From contig CM062292.1 of NCBI GenBank assembly GCA_031216915.1, forward strand, positions 5,018,457-5,082,456: 64,000 nt of DNA, in the 5' to 3' direction. Shown piece by piece: positions 22,997-33,967 of the stretch. The DNA comes from Pictodentalium vernedei. Taxonomy: Eukaryota > Mollusca > Scaphopoda > Dentaliida > Dentaliidae. The position numbers and the translations under genes are program-made. The notes below the pieces were generated by a model. The model did not search any database. It worked only from the letters and a program-made list of their open reading frames with translations, and was not told where the DNA came from. Numbering within the stretch: position 1 is the first letter of the stretch; every line of letters begins with the position of its first letter.

Positions 22997-23731
22997 TATA
23001 AGTGGGTTGTGAGTATACATTCACAGAATGCTCACTGGCCGTGAAAAATACAATTTTGTGGGCAGTATGCTCTTTGAATCTCTTCTCACTGTTATCATCT
23101 TTTTAATTACCTCACATGGTGACCTCGGACGGTATCAGACGCCACTGGAGGTGTAAACATAGAAAAAACTAAGCGAGCTCTCGTCCAATTATAGGATTTT
23201 AGTCTTAGTATTGGAGCAGATGTACTTGCCGTCGTCAACGCCACCCCAAATATGGAGGTGATATTTGTGTGCTATGCCATTATCGATTAGTTTTGTATAA
23301 TCAATAAGCTTTATAATAGCATCGCCCAAATGACAAGCAATCACACCCTGCACTGTATCGATGTGAGCAGATATTAAGTTGTGATTATCTCGTATAAGTT
23401 ATGTACATATTTATCAGGTTAATTGAGAGTTCTATGAAATCACAAACAAATAAATTCAATTCTGTGGTATCTGCTTGATACACTACAATATGTTGCTTTG
23501 GTGCGATGTCAAGATGAGAGCTATCGAATTTTTTGAAATTTTTAAAAAAAAACTTGGCCGTCAAACAAGGATAAAATTTACAGTGAAGAGTTCGCTATCT
23601 GAATTTTATCCTCTTCTGTTGGATACAAACACTGTCTCTATCGTTGTGTTCTTAATGTTGATAAACAGAGTATGACTATTTATATTTTGTTGGATATTTT
23701 TTTTCTATTTAGTAAGTGCATTTCCTAAGGG
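22997..23731. other. Unassigned spacer
   Basis: No gene, hairpin or repeat family is recognised. An ATG-less open stretch at 23475-23675 shows no known domain. Confidence 0.35.
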
Positions 23732-23745
23732 AACTATACCCTAGG

Positions 23746-24089
23746 AGCACGTACGGTGGCTCAGTGGCAGACTGTTGGACTTCTGTGCTAGAGGTCCCGA
23801 GTTCAATCCCCGTCCGGGACGACCCGCGTTGTGTCCTTGGGCAAGGCACTTCATCCCGGTTGCCGCCACGGGTGCACGATGACGCCGCGTACTGCACGTC
23901 GATGTTGCACATGTCTTCAACCGCTGTAACCTTGCTTGAGCGGAGCTTGAACACAGTTAGAATGTTGAGGAGCTGACAGTTGCTCGTCGATTGTCTCCGG
24001 GTACTCCGGCTTCCTCCACCCGTAAAACTGTCACGGTCACGATTGGCCATTGCGCATAAGTATGTGACCTTAAACACCAATAAATAATT
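23746..24089 (+). repeat. tRNA-derived SINE, full length
   Basis: The pol III A box 'tggctcagtgg' (23758) and B box 'gagttcaatcc' (23799) head the element. The body has 'gtccttgggcaaggcacttc' and 'gggtactccggcttcctcc', blocks known from widespread invertebrate SINEs. It ends with 'accaataaataatt'. Flanks 'aactataccctagg' (23732) and 'aactctaccctggg' (24090) are a 14-bp duplication with two differences, so it was inserted by LINE-type retrotransposition some time ago. Confidence 0.85.
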
Positions 24090-24103
24090 AACTCTACCCT
24101 GGG

Positions 24104-25235
24104 GGTATAATATTTACAGGTGATTGGATCTAAGTCTTACATACATGACAGACATTTTTCACCTAGGTGCTTTATTTCTATCTTGTGACAAGAAGTTTAA
24201 ATTTTAATTAACTAAAATGTAGGGGCGAAACGACTCACTTCTGGAGGCGAAAGAACCAAAGGCGAAACAACCCGTATCAAACGGGAACTGGGGCGAAACG
24301 ACTAGGGTGTCGAACAGGACTAGGGTGTAAAATGTTACGACAGGGAGGTTAGGTTGATTCTATACTCCGTGGTAACGACCAGGTCCCAGTTACTTGTGTC
24401 AGACCGCAATAAGTGAAGAACAACACACATTTCAACAATTTTTTTATGAATATTTTTTTGCGGCACAAATATCCGTACTTCAGTAGGTAACCAAGAATAG
24501 AATTAAATGGGTTTTTATCATGTGGTGTTATACATTTCACATGAAAAATCTACTAGTTTCTCAATTTCGCGGTAGCTGTTGGTAAATTTACCACAAACAC
24601 TGACAAAATTGTCGATGTATCTTCCAGCGCAAGTCGCCACATGTACCGCCATAGTTCCCTTTTTGTTATTTATCTTGAAATAGAAATGGTCTTTGATGGG
24701 AAAGAACTATTGCGTTTTATGGATCCATTCAAAATGGGTCTTCTTCAGTTGGGTATCCAGTCTCTTCAAACCCAAGTCATTTTGGCCCTTCAAATCCGTC
24801 ATTTCGGCCCCTGGTCACTTCGGCATCAAAGTCATTTCGGCATCAGTCACTTCGGCCTCAGTCACTTCGGGCCTTTGGTCATTTAGGCCCCATTTCTAGG
24901 GTAGAGCGCTAGAAACAACAACACAGAGTTTATGAGAAATAATGGGTAATGTCTAATGACCTTCATTAAGTACAATGTAATATTTGACAGTCATTTAGAT
25001 TTACACACTGTGCAGAAAAGTTTTAGATGGCATTAAAAATTATCCATGAGTTTTGATAGCAATCCACCCTTCCTAATATGAAAATAGGTGCAACCTACAA
25101 GCGAACACAGTTTTGGAGTACGGGCACACTGTACAGTAATGTACATTTCTCTCTCTCTCTCTCTCTCTCTCTCAAATATATACTACAATCAGCAAAAGCT
25201 TTTTTATGCAGCTAAAACCGTGACTAGTTTTTATA
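24104..25235. other. Unassigned spacer with short tandem phrases
   Basis: Two low-order repeats stand out: 'ggcgaaacgact' phrases at 24223-24310, and 'tcatttcggc' / 'tcacttcggc' phrases at 24776-24890. A (CT)n microsatellite lies at 25148-25173. No exon is recognised. Confidence 0.4.
25148..25173. repeat. (CT)n microsatellite
   Basis: About 13 uninterrupted TC/CT dinucleotides. Confidence 0.9.
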
Positions 25236-25850
25236 TGCCCGTTTAAAAAACGGTCGTATTATGTTATCAGTCTGTCTGTCCATCTGTCTGTCCATAAACA
25301 ATTTGGTTTCCGTTCATTTAAAGTCGAACGCCTTGACGGATCAACATCAAACTTTCAGAAGTTGTTTTTAGCATTAAAATACAGGTCAAGTTCGATATTG
25401 GTGTTTCTCAGTCCATCTGCTGCAGAGATATGGCCCTTTGAAAAAAATTTTTCTAAAAAAATTGGTTTCCGTTCATTTAAAGCTGAACGCCTTGACGGAT
25501 TGACACCAAATTTTTCAGATGTTGTTTTTAGCAATGAAATACAGGTCAAGTTTGATATTGGTGTTTCTCAGTCCATCCACTGCAGAGTTATGGCTCTTTG
25601 AAAACACAATCTTTCGAAAAAAATTGGTTTCCCTTCATTTAAAGTCGAATGCCTTGACGGATCGACATCAAACTTTCAGATGTTGTTTATAGCAATAAAA
25701 TACAGGTCAAGTTCGATATTGGTGTTTCTCAGTCCATGCGCTGCAGAGTTATGGCCCTTTGAAAACAATTTTTGAAAAAAAATTGGTTTCCCTTCATTTA
25801 AAGCCGAATGCCTTGACGGATTGACACCAAATTTTTCAGATGTTGATTTT
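25236..25850 (+). repeat. Module array type A (about 160-bp units)
   Basis: A hairpin head 'gcccgtttaaaaaacgg' is followed by (GTCTGTCC)n and four units beginning 'attggtttccgttcatttaa' near 25302, 25461, 25623 and 25782. Each unit ends 'gagttatggccctttgaaaa'. The same head and units recur at 62238-63593. No enzyme is encoded; the class is unknown, probably nonautonomous. Confidence 0.75.
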
Positions 25851-26603
25851 ATACACCCGTTTGAAAAATGGGATGTATTATGTGAATGGTCTCTCCACCC
25901 GTCTGTCTGTCCGTCCATGGACACATTTCGTATCTGGATGATAACTTTAGTTGTAATGGTTTGAGCTGAGTTAAATTTGGCATGTGGATTTAGTATGACA
26001 AAATACAGGATGGTTTCGATTTCCCTTTCTAGCGGCCCATTTGCAGTAGAGTTATGGCCCTTTATTTATGGGAATTTAGCCCAACTTTTCGTTTCCGGAC
26101 GATAACTTTAGTTTGCCTTGACCGATTTATTTCAAATTTTCAGTTTTTTGTTTTTGACCACAAAATACAGATCAAGTTCACTTTTGACCACAATCGCATA
26201 TACCTTTCCAGAATTATTCCCCTTGAATGATTGCAAATTTATGGATTTTGTGGTTTCCGGATGATAACTCAAGTTTGCCTTGACTGATTTTTTTTCAAAT
26301 TCTCAGATTTTGTTTTTGACCGCAAAGCACAGCTCAAGTTCACCTTTGGCCATAATCGCGTGTACCGTTCCATAGTTATTCCCCTTGAATGATTGCAAAT
26401 TTGTGAATTATGTGGTTTCTGGATGATAACTTTAGTTTGCCTTGACTAATTTGTTTCAAATTCTCAGATTTTGTTTATGACCACAAAGCACAGCTCAGGT
26501 TCACTTTCGGGCAAAATCGCATGTACCTTTCCAGAGTTATTCCTCTTGAATTTGTGCATTTTGTGTTTTCCGGATTATAACTTTAGTATGGCCTAACTGA
26601 TTT
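25848..26603 (+). repeat. Module array type B (about 161-bp units)
   Basis: Head 'cacccgtttgaaaaatggg' plus 'gtctgtctgtccgtcc', then units starting 'gtttccggacgataacttta' near 26091, 26252, 26413 and about 26560. The relative at 63594-64000 again follows a type A array. Confidence 0.7.
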
Positions 26604-28460
26604 TTTATACACCTGTTGAAAAACCGTTGAATTATGGAATCAGTCTGTCTGTCTGTCCATCTGTCCATTTGTCCATCCATTGGTCTGTCTGGATGGGAGT
26701 TATCCAATTTCTTCCATTTCCGCCTGACAAAGTTCGCATTGGCAACGACCTTTGATGGACTTAGTGCAGTTTTGTATCAATATTTCTCTTTGGCACACAA
26801 TGCTGGGCAGATTTATGATTTGTTTTCTTTGAAACTTGATGTGCTTGTTTAGGGTGACCTCTAGATGGAGCAATCGATTTTCTTCCATTTCCATTGAAAA
26901 ATGTTGCCATTGGCCATGACCTTTGGACTTAGTTTAGTTTGGCATCAATATTTCCCAAATTTATGATCAGATCATTTTGAAACTTGGTTAGGCATCAATA
27001 TTTCCCTTTGGCACACCCTACAGGGCACATTTATGATCAGATCATTTTGAAACTTAGTATGCTTGTTTGGGGTGACATCTAGTTGGGAGCTGTCAATTAT
27101 CTTCCTTTCCATTAAAAAATATTGCTGTTGGCAACAACCTTTGAACTAAGTTTAGTTAGGCATTGATATTTCTCTTTGGCACAACCTACAAGGCACATTT
27201 ATGCTTGGATCACTTTGAAACATGGTATGCTTTATTGGGGTGACCTCTAGATGGGAGCTGTCAATTTTCTTCCATTTCCATCAAAAAGTGTTGGCTTTGG
27301 CAACGACGTTTGAACTAAGTTTAGTTAAGCATAAATATTTCCCTTTGGCATACCTACATGACTCATTTATAATTGGATTGCTTTGAAACTTGGTATGGGG
27401 TGACCTCTAGATGGGAGGTATCGATTTTCTTCCACTTCAGTCAAAAAGGTTGCCATTGACATAAACTTGGCAACAACCTTGGAACTTAATTTAGTCAGGC
27501 ATCAATATATTCCTCTGGCATGCCCTACATGGCACATTTATGATTGGATTGCTTTGAAACTTGGTATACATGTTCGGAGGTGACCTCTAGATGGGAGCTA
27601 TTGATTTTTATTTATTTCCGTAAAAAATTATTGTCGTTGGTTCAGGCCTTTAAACTTGGTGCATTTGTGCATCAACTTATCCCTTTTGCTCTCTCCACAG
27701 GGCATACAGTTAAAACTAGAAGTCCTGTCACGAATAGTGCGCTTCTCTAGACTTAATTGCGCGTTGGCATTGCACGCAATTGCCATATCGAATGGCATCC
27801 AAAACACGGCAGTTTCTCTTGGTTACTCAAAGCAAACACATGCAATGTTTCTGCCAATGGACCTCCGGGTTACCCGGAGGTCCATTGGCTGAAACATTGC
27901 TTGTGCACAGGCCATATGTACATAATTTGATAGCTTTACTTGGGCCATAACACGTAACGCGTATATTAATGCGCATATCAACGTGCTATTTGTGCGCATT
28001 TCATGACAGGACTTCTAGTTTTAACTGTATTTATGAATTTCCAGAACCCTCCCCTCCCCCCAAAACATTGCCACTAGCAATGACCTTCAAACTTAGTGCA
28101 TTTGTGCATTAACATCTTCCTTTGACATTCATTATTGGGTTGTTTTGAAATAGGTATGCTTATTCAGGGTGACCAAAATGGGAGCTAGCGATTTTCTTTT
28201 CATTTCCCTCAAAAACTGTTGCTGTTAGCAACAACCTTTGAAATTATTGCATTTTTGCATCAACATTCTTCTTTGACATGGCCTAAAGGGCACATTTATC
28301 ATAGAATTGTTTTTTAACTTGGTGTGCTCAGTAGGTGAAACCTCTAGATAAGAGCTATAGATTAGCATTCATTTCTGTGAAAAGATTTGCCATTTACAAT
28401 GACCTTTAAACTTAGTGCATTTGTGTATCAACATTCTTCCTTTATCCAGCCTTTCAGTTT
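26604..28460 (+). repeat. Module array type C (160-185-bp units)
   Basis: Head 'cacctgttgaaaaaccg' and a pyrimidine-rich tract precede diverged units sharing 'ctttgaaacttggtatg' and 'gtgacctctagatggga'. The MITE at 27717 is inserted in this array. Open frames in it have no known domain. Confidence 0.65.
27717..28027 (-). mobile_element. Tc1/mariner-type MITE, copy 3
   Basis: CAGTTAAAAC...GTTTTAACTG ends with TA on both sides. The central palindrome 'gacctccgggttacccgg' is perfect. It is inserted in a type C module array. Confidence 0.9.
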
Positions 28461-30302
28461 ACATTTAAAAATGCATGGATTGCTCTGACATTGGGGACAC
28501 ACAGTGCTGTTATGTTGAAGTTTCACCAAATAACATTGAAACCAGTGATCTTCAATTTTTGCCATATCACTTATAACTTATAACTTACCATGTTCAAGTT
28601 TGTCAAGTTGAGCTACAGTGTCATTGGCACTTTCATTGTGAGAATCCAAATGGATGAAATATAGATCCTGCTTCATTGTTTAGGAAGTAAACTTAATTAT
28701 TATAAGTTTGAATCACTCATATTCATAGTATTTTATACATTGTGTTCCATTCATATTACAGTGGAACCCACTTAATTGGATATCTCATAATTGTATATCC
28801 CTGTTAATTGAATATAATTTTCAAACACAAAACCATTTACCATACCTCCAGCACAAATTAGACCAGTTAATTGAATATAGGTTATGGAGTAAACTTCTGT
28901 TAATTGAATAAAAAATCTTGTAACCTGTCAAGAAATTACCCTGACTTACCCCAGTTTTCCTTTGTTATAGACCGATTTGGCCTCAGTAAACCCAATACAG
29001 GCATATAATCTATTATATTCCCCTTATTTATCAACCTTTTTGACCTCACTACATTCAGGCAGAAAAAAATATGATTAGATCACTTTAATTTTGGCATTCA
29101 AATATCTCTGTCAAGTATAGCCCTTCAGACAACTTTTTCTGATCTGAAAACATGGGGTCATGCAACAAATAAGAGAGAAAAACTGACACAAAGGGAAGTA
29201 CTGGTCACATGCACATATTTTTCAGGGAATTCCCTACAAAAACACACAAAAAGTAAATTGTATTTTTTAGGTCCAAAAGTCAGCAAATGACCCTCTTTTT
29301 TATCAGGAATATTCAACCATAATGCAAGATGTCAATAGAATGTTTCAAACGTTTATTGAAACAATATATTTTCCCAAGGCTTTTATTTTTTGAGACTGCA
29401 TCATTTCCGAGTGCAACATTTTAAGGCGGTTAAATCTAATTTCAATATTTAGTTCCGCGATACCTCTAATTATCTGCAACCCCTCCAACGAGACACTTTA
29501 CCACTTCCATGAGATAAAAGAGTCATTTCTGCATTAGAATCCAACTTTTGGCTTTCGCCGAGTCAAAAACGTGGTAATTTTGTTCTTCTAAGGAAAAGTG
29601 TCCAAACTTTGTCAAATGGGCTTGAAAACTGGTATTGCCTCCAAAAGATTTTTCTATCCTATTACTTTATAAATTAACTGAGAAGGATGAGAATTTACAG
29701 CTTTCTGTAAAAAACTACCCTGATCCCAAAATAAAACTAAAATCTGCATCAGCACAAAATAAATCTGTCTCATTTAACCATACTGCAAGCAAAACAGTGT
29801 CCCAACCCCCATGGAACAAAATGGATGTCAATTTTGTTTCCAAAATTGGGGATGCAGCTATATATATATTTCACCAATATGAAAGGACTCTGCCATTTTA
29901 TCCTAACAACTGATGTCAAATTTTATTCTATCATTTGATGTAGTAAAATTTTGCCCTGAATAGGACCCCCCGGTGTGCCCCTTTTCATCAAAATCTATGA
30001 TATAATTCATAATTTAATTGATATTGACCGAAAATAAACCTACTGTGATATGAACTTTCCCATCTGTAATAGTTTTTAAATCACAGTCTGGCTTCTGAAG
30101 ACATTTCACATTGTGTTTGATGAGTATTTTGCAGTTTTTGTAAAGGAAAAGCCTCAGTTTTCTCAGTAAAGGCACATAGAGTCATTGGTATGGCACTGAC
30201 AAAACATAAAACAGTGTTTTTTCCAAAAGAATGACCAGTACTTGCTACTGTGATATCTCATAACACTGGTAAGATGCCTAAAACCATCAAATATTGATTC
30301 TA
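28461..30302. other. Unassigned AT-rich region with one duplicated block
   Basis: Includes 'gagctacagtgtcattggca' (28613), also seen at 59101, a pogo-like 'cagtggaaccc' at 28760, and the duplicated block at 29054. An open stretch at 29635-29913 lacks an ATG start and any recognisable domain. No exon is called. Confidence 0.35.
29054..29465 (+). repeat. Duplicated 0.4-kb segment, first copy
   Basis: The block from 'ttcaggcagaaaaaaatatg' to 'tagttccgcgatacct' recurs at 32217-32608 with small indels. There are no clear terminal repeats, so it is an interspersed element fragment or a local duplication. Confidence 0.8.
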
Positions 30303-30585
30303 CAGTTAAAACTAGAACTCCTGTCACGAATAGTGTGCTTATGTAGGCTTAATAGCGCGTTGGAATTGCGTGCAATTGCCATATCGAATGGCATCCAAAC
30401 CACAGCAGGTTCTCCTGGTTACTCATAGCAAACACATGCAATGTTTCTGCCAATGGACTTCCGGGTTGTACACAGGCCATCTGTACAGAATTTGATAGCT
30501 TTACTTGGGCCATAACACACATATTAGCATGCATATCAACGTGCTATTTGTGCGCATTTCATGACAGGACTTCTAGTTTTAACTG
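30303..30585 (-). mobile_element. Tc1/mariner-type MITE, copy 4 (internally shortened)
   Basis: Typical ends with TA flanks. The copy is about 30 bp short; the missing part begins in the central palindrome, after 'gacttccgggtt'. Confidence 0.85.
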
Positions 30586-30618
30586 TATAGTGCTATGGTT
30601 ATGCTGCAAGTTCCCATA

Positions 30619-30969
30619 CAGTTAAAACTAGAACTAGAAGTCCTGTCACGAACTGTGCGCTTATCTAGACTTAATTGCGTGTAGGAATTGCGCGCAATTG
30701 CCGTATCGAATGACATCCAAAGCACGGCAGATTCTCCTGGATGACATCCAAAGCATGGCAGATTCTCCTGGTTACTCATAGAAAACACAGGCAATGTTTC
30801 TGCCACTGGACCTACGGGTTACCCGGAGGTCCATTGGCTGAAACGTTGCTTGTGCACAATCCATATGTACGGAAGTTGATAGCCTTACTATGGTGATAAC
30901 GTGTAGATTAACATGCAGATCGACGTGCTATTTGCGCGCATTTCGTGACAGGACTTCTAGTTTTAACTG
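30619..30969 (-). mobile_element. Tc1/mariner-type MITE, copy 5
   Basis: TA-flanked, only 33 bp after copy 4 and in the same orientation. It carries a short direct duplication around 'cagattctcctgg' that makes it longer than its relatives. Confidence 0.85.
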
Positions 30970-32216
30970 TAAGTGCACTTTCATAACCTTTGTTTTAATC
31001 CCCACAGACACCCATTCTGGCAAAAAGCATGAAATTGTAGAAAATATGTTTCCAAAGAGGATGAATCAGACATTTGCTTCAAGATAGAGTGGTATTTGAT
31101 ATTTAATATACTTGTGTGGTGTGTGTGTGGGGGGGGGGGGGGGGGGGTGAAAGTTAGTCAGCTGCCAATTATTGAAAATATAGATCCAGGCAAATGAAAA
31201 GCAAAGAAACACCATGTCTGATGAAGAGACAGACACACAGACAGACAGACAGGCTTGCAGTCACACATGTGGGTGGTCTACATGAGAGTACTGAATGACA
31301 TACAATGACAAATATAGTGGAAGAGCTAGGGCAAGGTTGTTAAATTGAAAAATAACTCATGAGTGCTGCAGTCTCAAAGTAAATCATAAGAAACTGAAAG
31401 TTTATGATACTAACTTCAGCCTCTAAAAACATGCTGTTCAGTCTTCCCAAATGTTTATCATCCGCAGAAGGGTTATATATGTGTGGGAGGGGGAACTTGG
31501 TTCAGGCAAAGAGCAATATTTCACAACTGTCACTGTAAATTTGTGCCGTATCATGGGAACCATGACATCACTAGTACTAGATAACTATATTGGTAGCTAT
31601 GCACAAATGCCATTCACTCACATTTGCAATTTTATTATGTTATTTTCCACTGTTGCCCCACCCCCTCCCCAAATTTGTGTTCCAGGATACTCTTTCAATG
31701 AAGGAATTGTTTTCCAACATTTTGAAAGGCATAATATAGAAGAGAAAAACTTCTAAATACCAGTGAATAGAAGTGCATTGTAGGTTTTCTGTCTGTGTTT
31801 GAATGGTGATTTGGGAGGGGGTTGGAAGATTTGGAATCCTCCCTGCCCCTAGTACTATGAGGGGAAACCATGGTTTCAATAAATAAGTTAATAGGGTAAG
31901 ATAGGGGGTTAGTTAGCAGCAGCTGCCAGAGGTTATGCTCCTGTGGAATACATTTGCTCAAGATGTGAATTTGCTTGCTTGGATAGCCTTAGTTTTGGCA
32001 ATATATAGCCTTTATTGCTGACTGTGACAAATATGTAACTTTTCAAAACAATAAAATAGTTTGGTAAGGTATGTGGTCCCCAAATAAATATTTAAATGTG
32101 AAATAATCCCCCAAAATAATAATTGAATCTGGTTTGGAAGCCCCAAAAAATATTTCCTATAGGTATAATGGAACTAAATATTTTCCCATAGGTGACCATT
32201 ATAACGTTCAGGCAGA
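30970..32216. other. Unassigned region with G-run and (CAGA)n
   Basis: A (GT)n-G19 tract lies at 31113-31147 and (ACAG)n at 31229-31253. An acceptor-like 'ttttaatccccacag' at 31007 opens 26 codons to a stop, without recognised homology. No gene is called. Confidence 0.35.
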
Positions 32217-32608
32217 AAAAAATATGACCGCATCACTTTAATTTTGGCATGCAAATATCTCCGTCAAGTATAGCCCTTCGACAACTTTTTTCTGATCCAA
32301 AACAGGGTCATGCAAGAGAGAAAAACTGACACAAAGGGAAGTACTGGTCACATGGACATATTTTTCAGGGAATTCCCTACAAAAACACACAAAAAGTAAA
32401 TTGTATATTTTAGGTCCAAAAGTCATCAAATCACTCTCTTTTTTATCAGGAATATTCAACAATAATGCAAGATGTCAATAGAATGTTTCAAACCTTTATT
32501 GAAACAATATATTTTTCCAAGGCTGTTTATTTTTGAGATCGCATCATTTCCGAGTGCAACCTTTTAAGGCGGGTAACTCTAATTTCAATATTTAGTTCCG
32601 CGATACCT
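32217..32608 (+). repeat. Duplicated 0.4-kb segment, second copy
   Basis: Partner of 29054-29465, same orientation, about 3.15 kb apart. DIRS copy 1 begins about 270 bp downstream. Confidence 0.8.
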
Positions 32609-32891
32609 TATACATCCTCACACGACATGCTAACAGAAAGAGAGTTGTACATTAACAACTCGCCCAGAGCTTACTCCTGCCACAAAACGAACATGCATGT
32701 TCAAATAAAAAAATGGTGGCCATTCTGAGATCTGAGAAACATTTAATACTTCCGTATTTTTTTTATCGAAGACACAGAATGTTGCTCTGTTCCTTGTTTT
32801 CTGTGTTTTTGTGACACCTGTCTCTCCAATTCACCAGTGACATGAATTAATGTGCCCGTTTAGGAATTTACGCATCCATATTTTTATACTG

Positions 32892-33081
32892 TACCAATGA
32901 CCCAGACTTAGCTGGTGCTAACTCTAACAAAACCAGGGCCAAACACAAATTTTACCCCCCAATCCCCAAAATTTGCATCCAAAACAAAAAGAAATCATGT
33001 CCTAAAGGACCTCCATACTACGCCTCTACTGCGCATGCGCAGTGACGCAGTCGTCCCGAAATTGGCGCCAATTATCATTCT
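32892..33081 (+). repeat. DIRS copy 1 left inverted terminal repeat
   Basis: Complementary to 39766-39955 with about three mismatches; contains 'ctgcgcatgcgcag' and ends 'ggcgccaattatcattct'. Confidence 0.9.
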
Positions 33082-33967
33082 CTGTTTGGCCCTTCATCAG
33101 TCAACATCTCACTGATCTTTGTGCTTGTAAATCTCAGTTTAAAGGATGCCAGACACGTAATTTTTGGAGAAAATGTGATTCTAAGGAGGATAGAAGGAGG
33201 AGAGGAAAAAGAAGTGACAAAAAATAATCAGGGCTGTACTTAAAATTTTTTGATGAAATTATGTTAAGTTGCCTATTTTCGAGGCATGGGCCTCTTGTTG
33301 TCATTCTTGCTAAATGTTGCACTGCTTATTCAGTGTTTCCTCTCCCCTAGCCTTCTAAAGTCCCCCCTTGCAATTCTCCCATGCTTTTGGCCTATTTGTT
33401 GAGAAATTTCATTTCTAAAATTTCCTGGGAGAGTTGCTTGGTTACAGAATGTTTTCTGTTATTTTCCCCATAGTTACGTTTTCACCCATGGGTGTATAAC
33501 GTTTGTGTTCTGCATCTTCCATCTGATGTTCTACAGATTCTCCCCTGGGAGTCTCTGTTTTGCATCAGATAGAGTGTAATTGATGACTGATTCCGGGCCA
33601 GTTTTTTCAGTGCCTGGAGTCATGTTTTCTGGTGTTTTTACACTGTTTGTTTTCATTGGCAACAGCCTTTTTTGAGGGGGGCTGTTTGCCTTTGCTGCAG
33701 TTTATCTCACTATAAGATACATTTATATTATCCGAAAGTGTCTCATTAATTATTTTATATAAATTTAAAATTTTTGACCACACTTTGCCATCGGATCCAT
33801 CGGGGCTCAACGTTACTTTTCAGCAACTTGGGCTTCGCTGAAAAAATATTTTTTCAAAATTATTTTGTTTTGCAATTGTTTTTTCATTTATTAATGGATC
33901 ATGTTATTATGTATCTTTGTGTCAGGGGTTTTTGCGAGTAACTAGGACTTATTGTTGTTCTTTCACA

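Noticed and set aside
28760-28930. Pogo/Tigger-like start 'cagtggaaccc' with repeated 'gttaattgaata' phrases
   Set aside because: No matching inverse end or transposase was found; the similarity is only about 10 bases.
29635-29913. 92-codon open stretch
   Set aside because: The first codon is TTG, not ATG; there are no clear splice sites and no domain.
31008-31086. Acceptor-led 26-codon frame ending in a stop
   Set aside because: No upstream partner exon and no homology; it could be chance.
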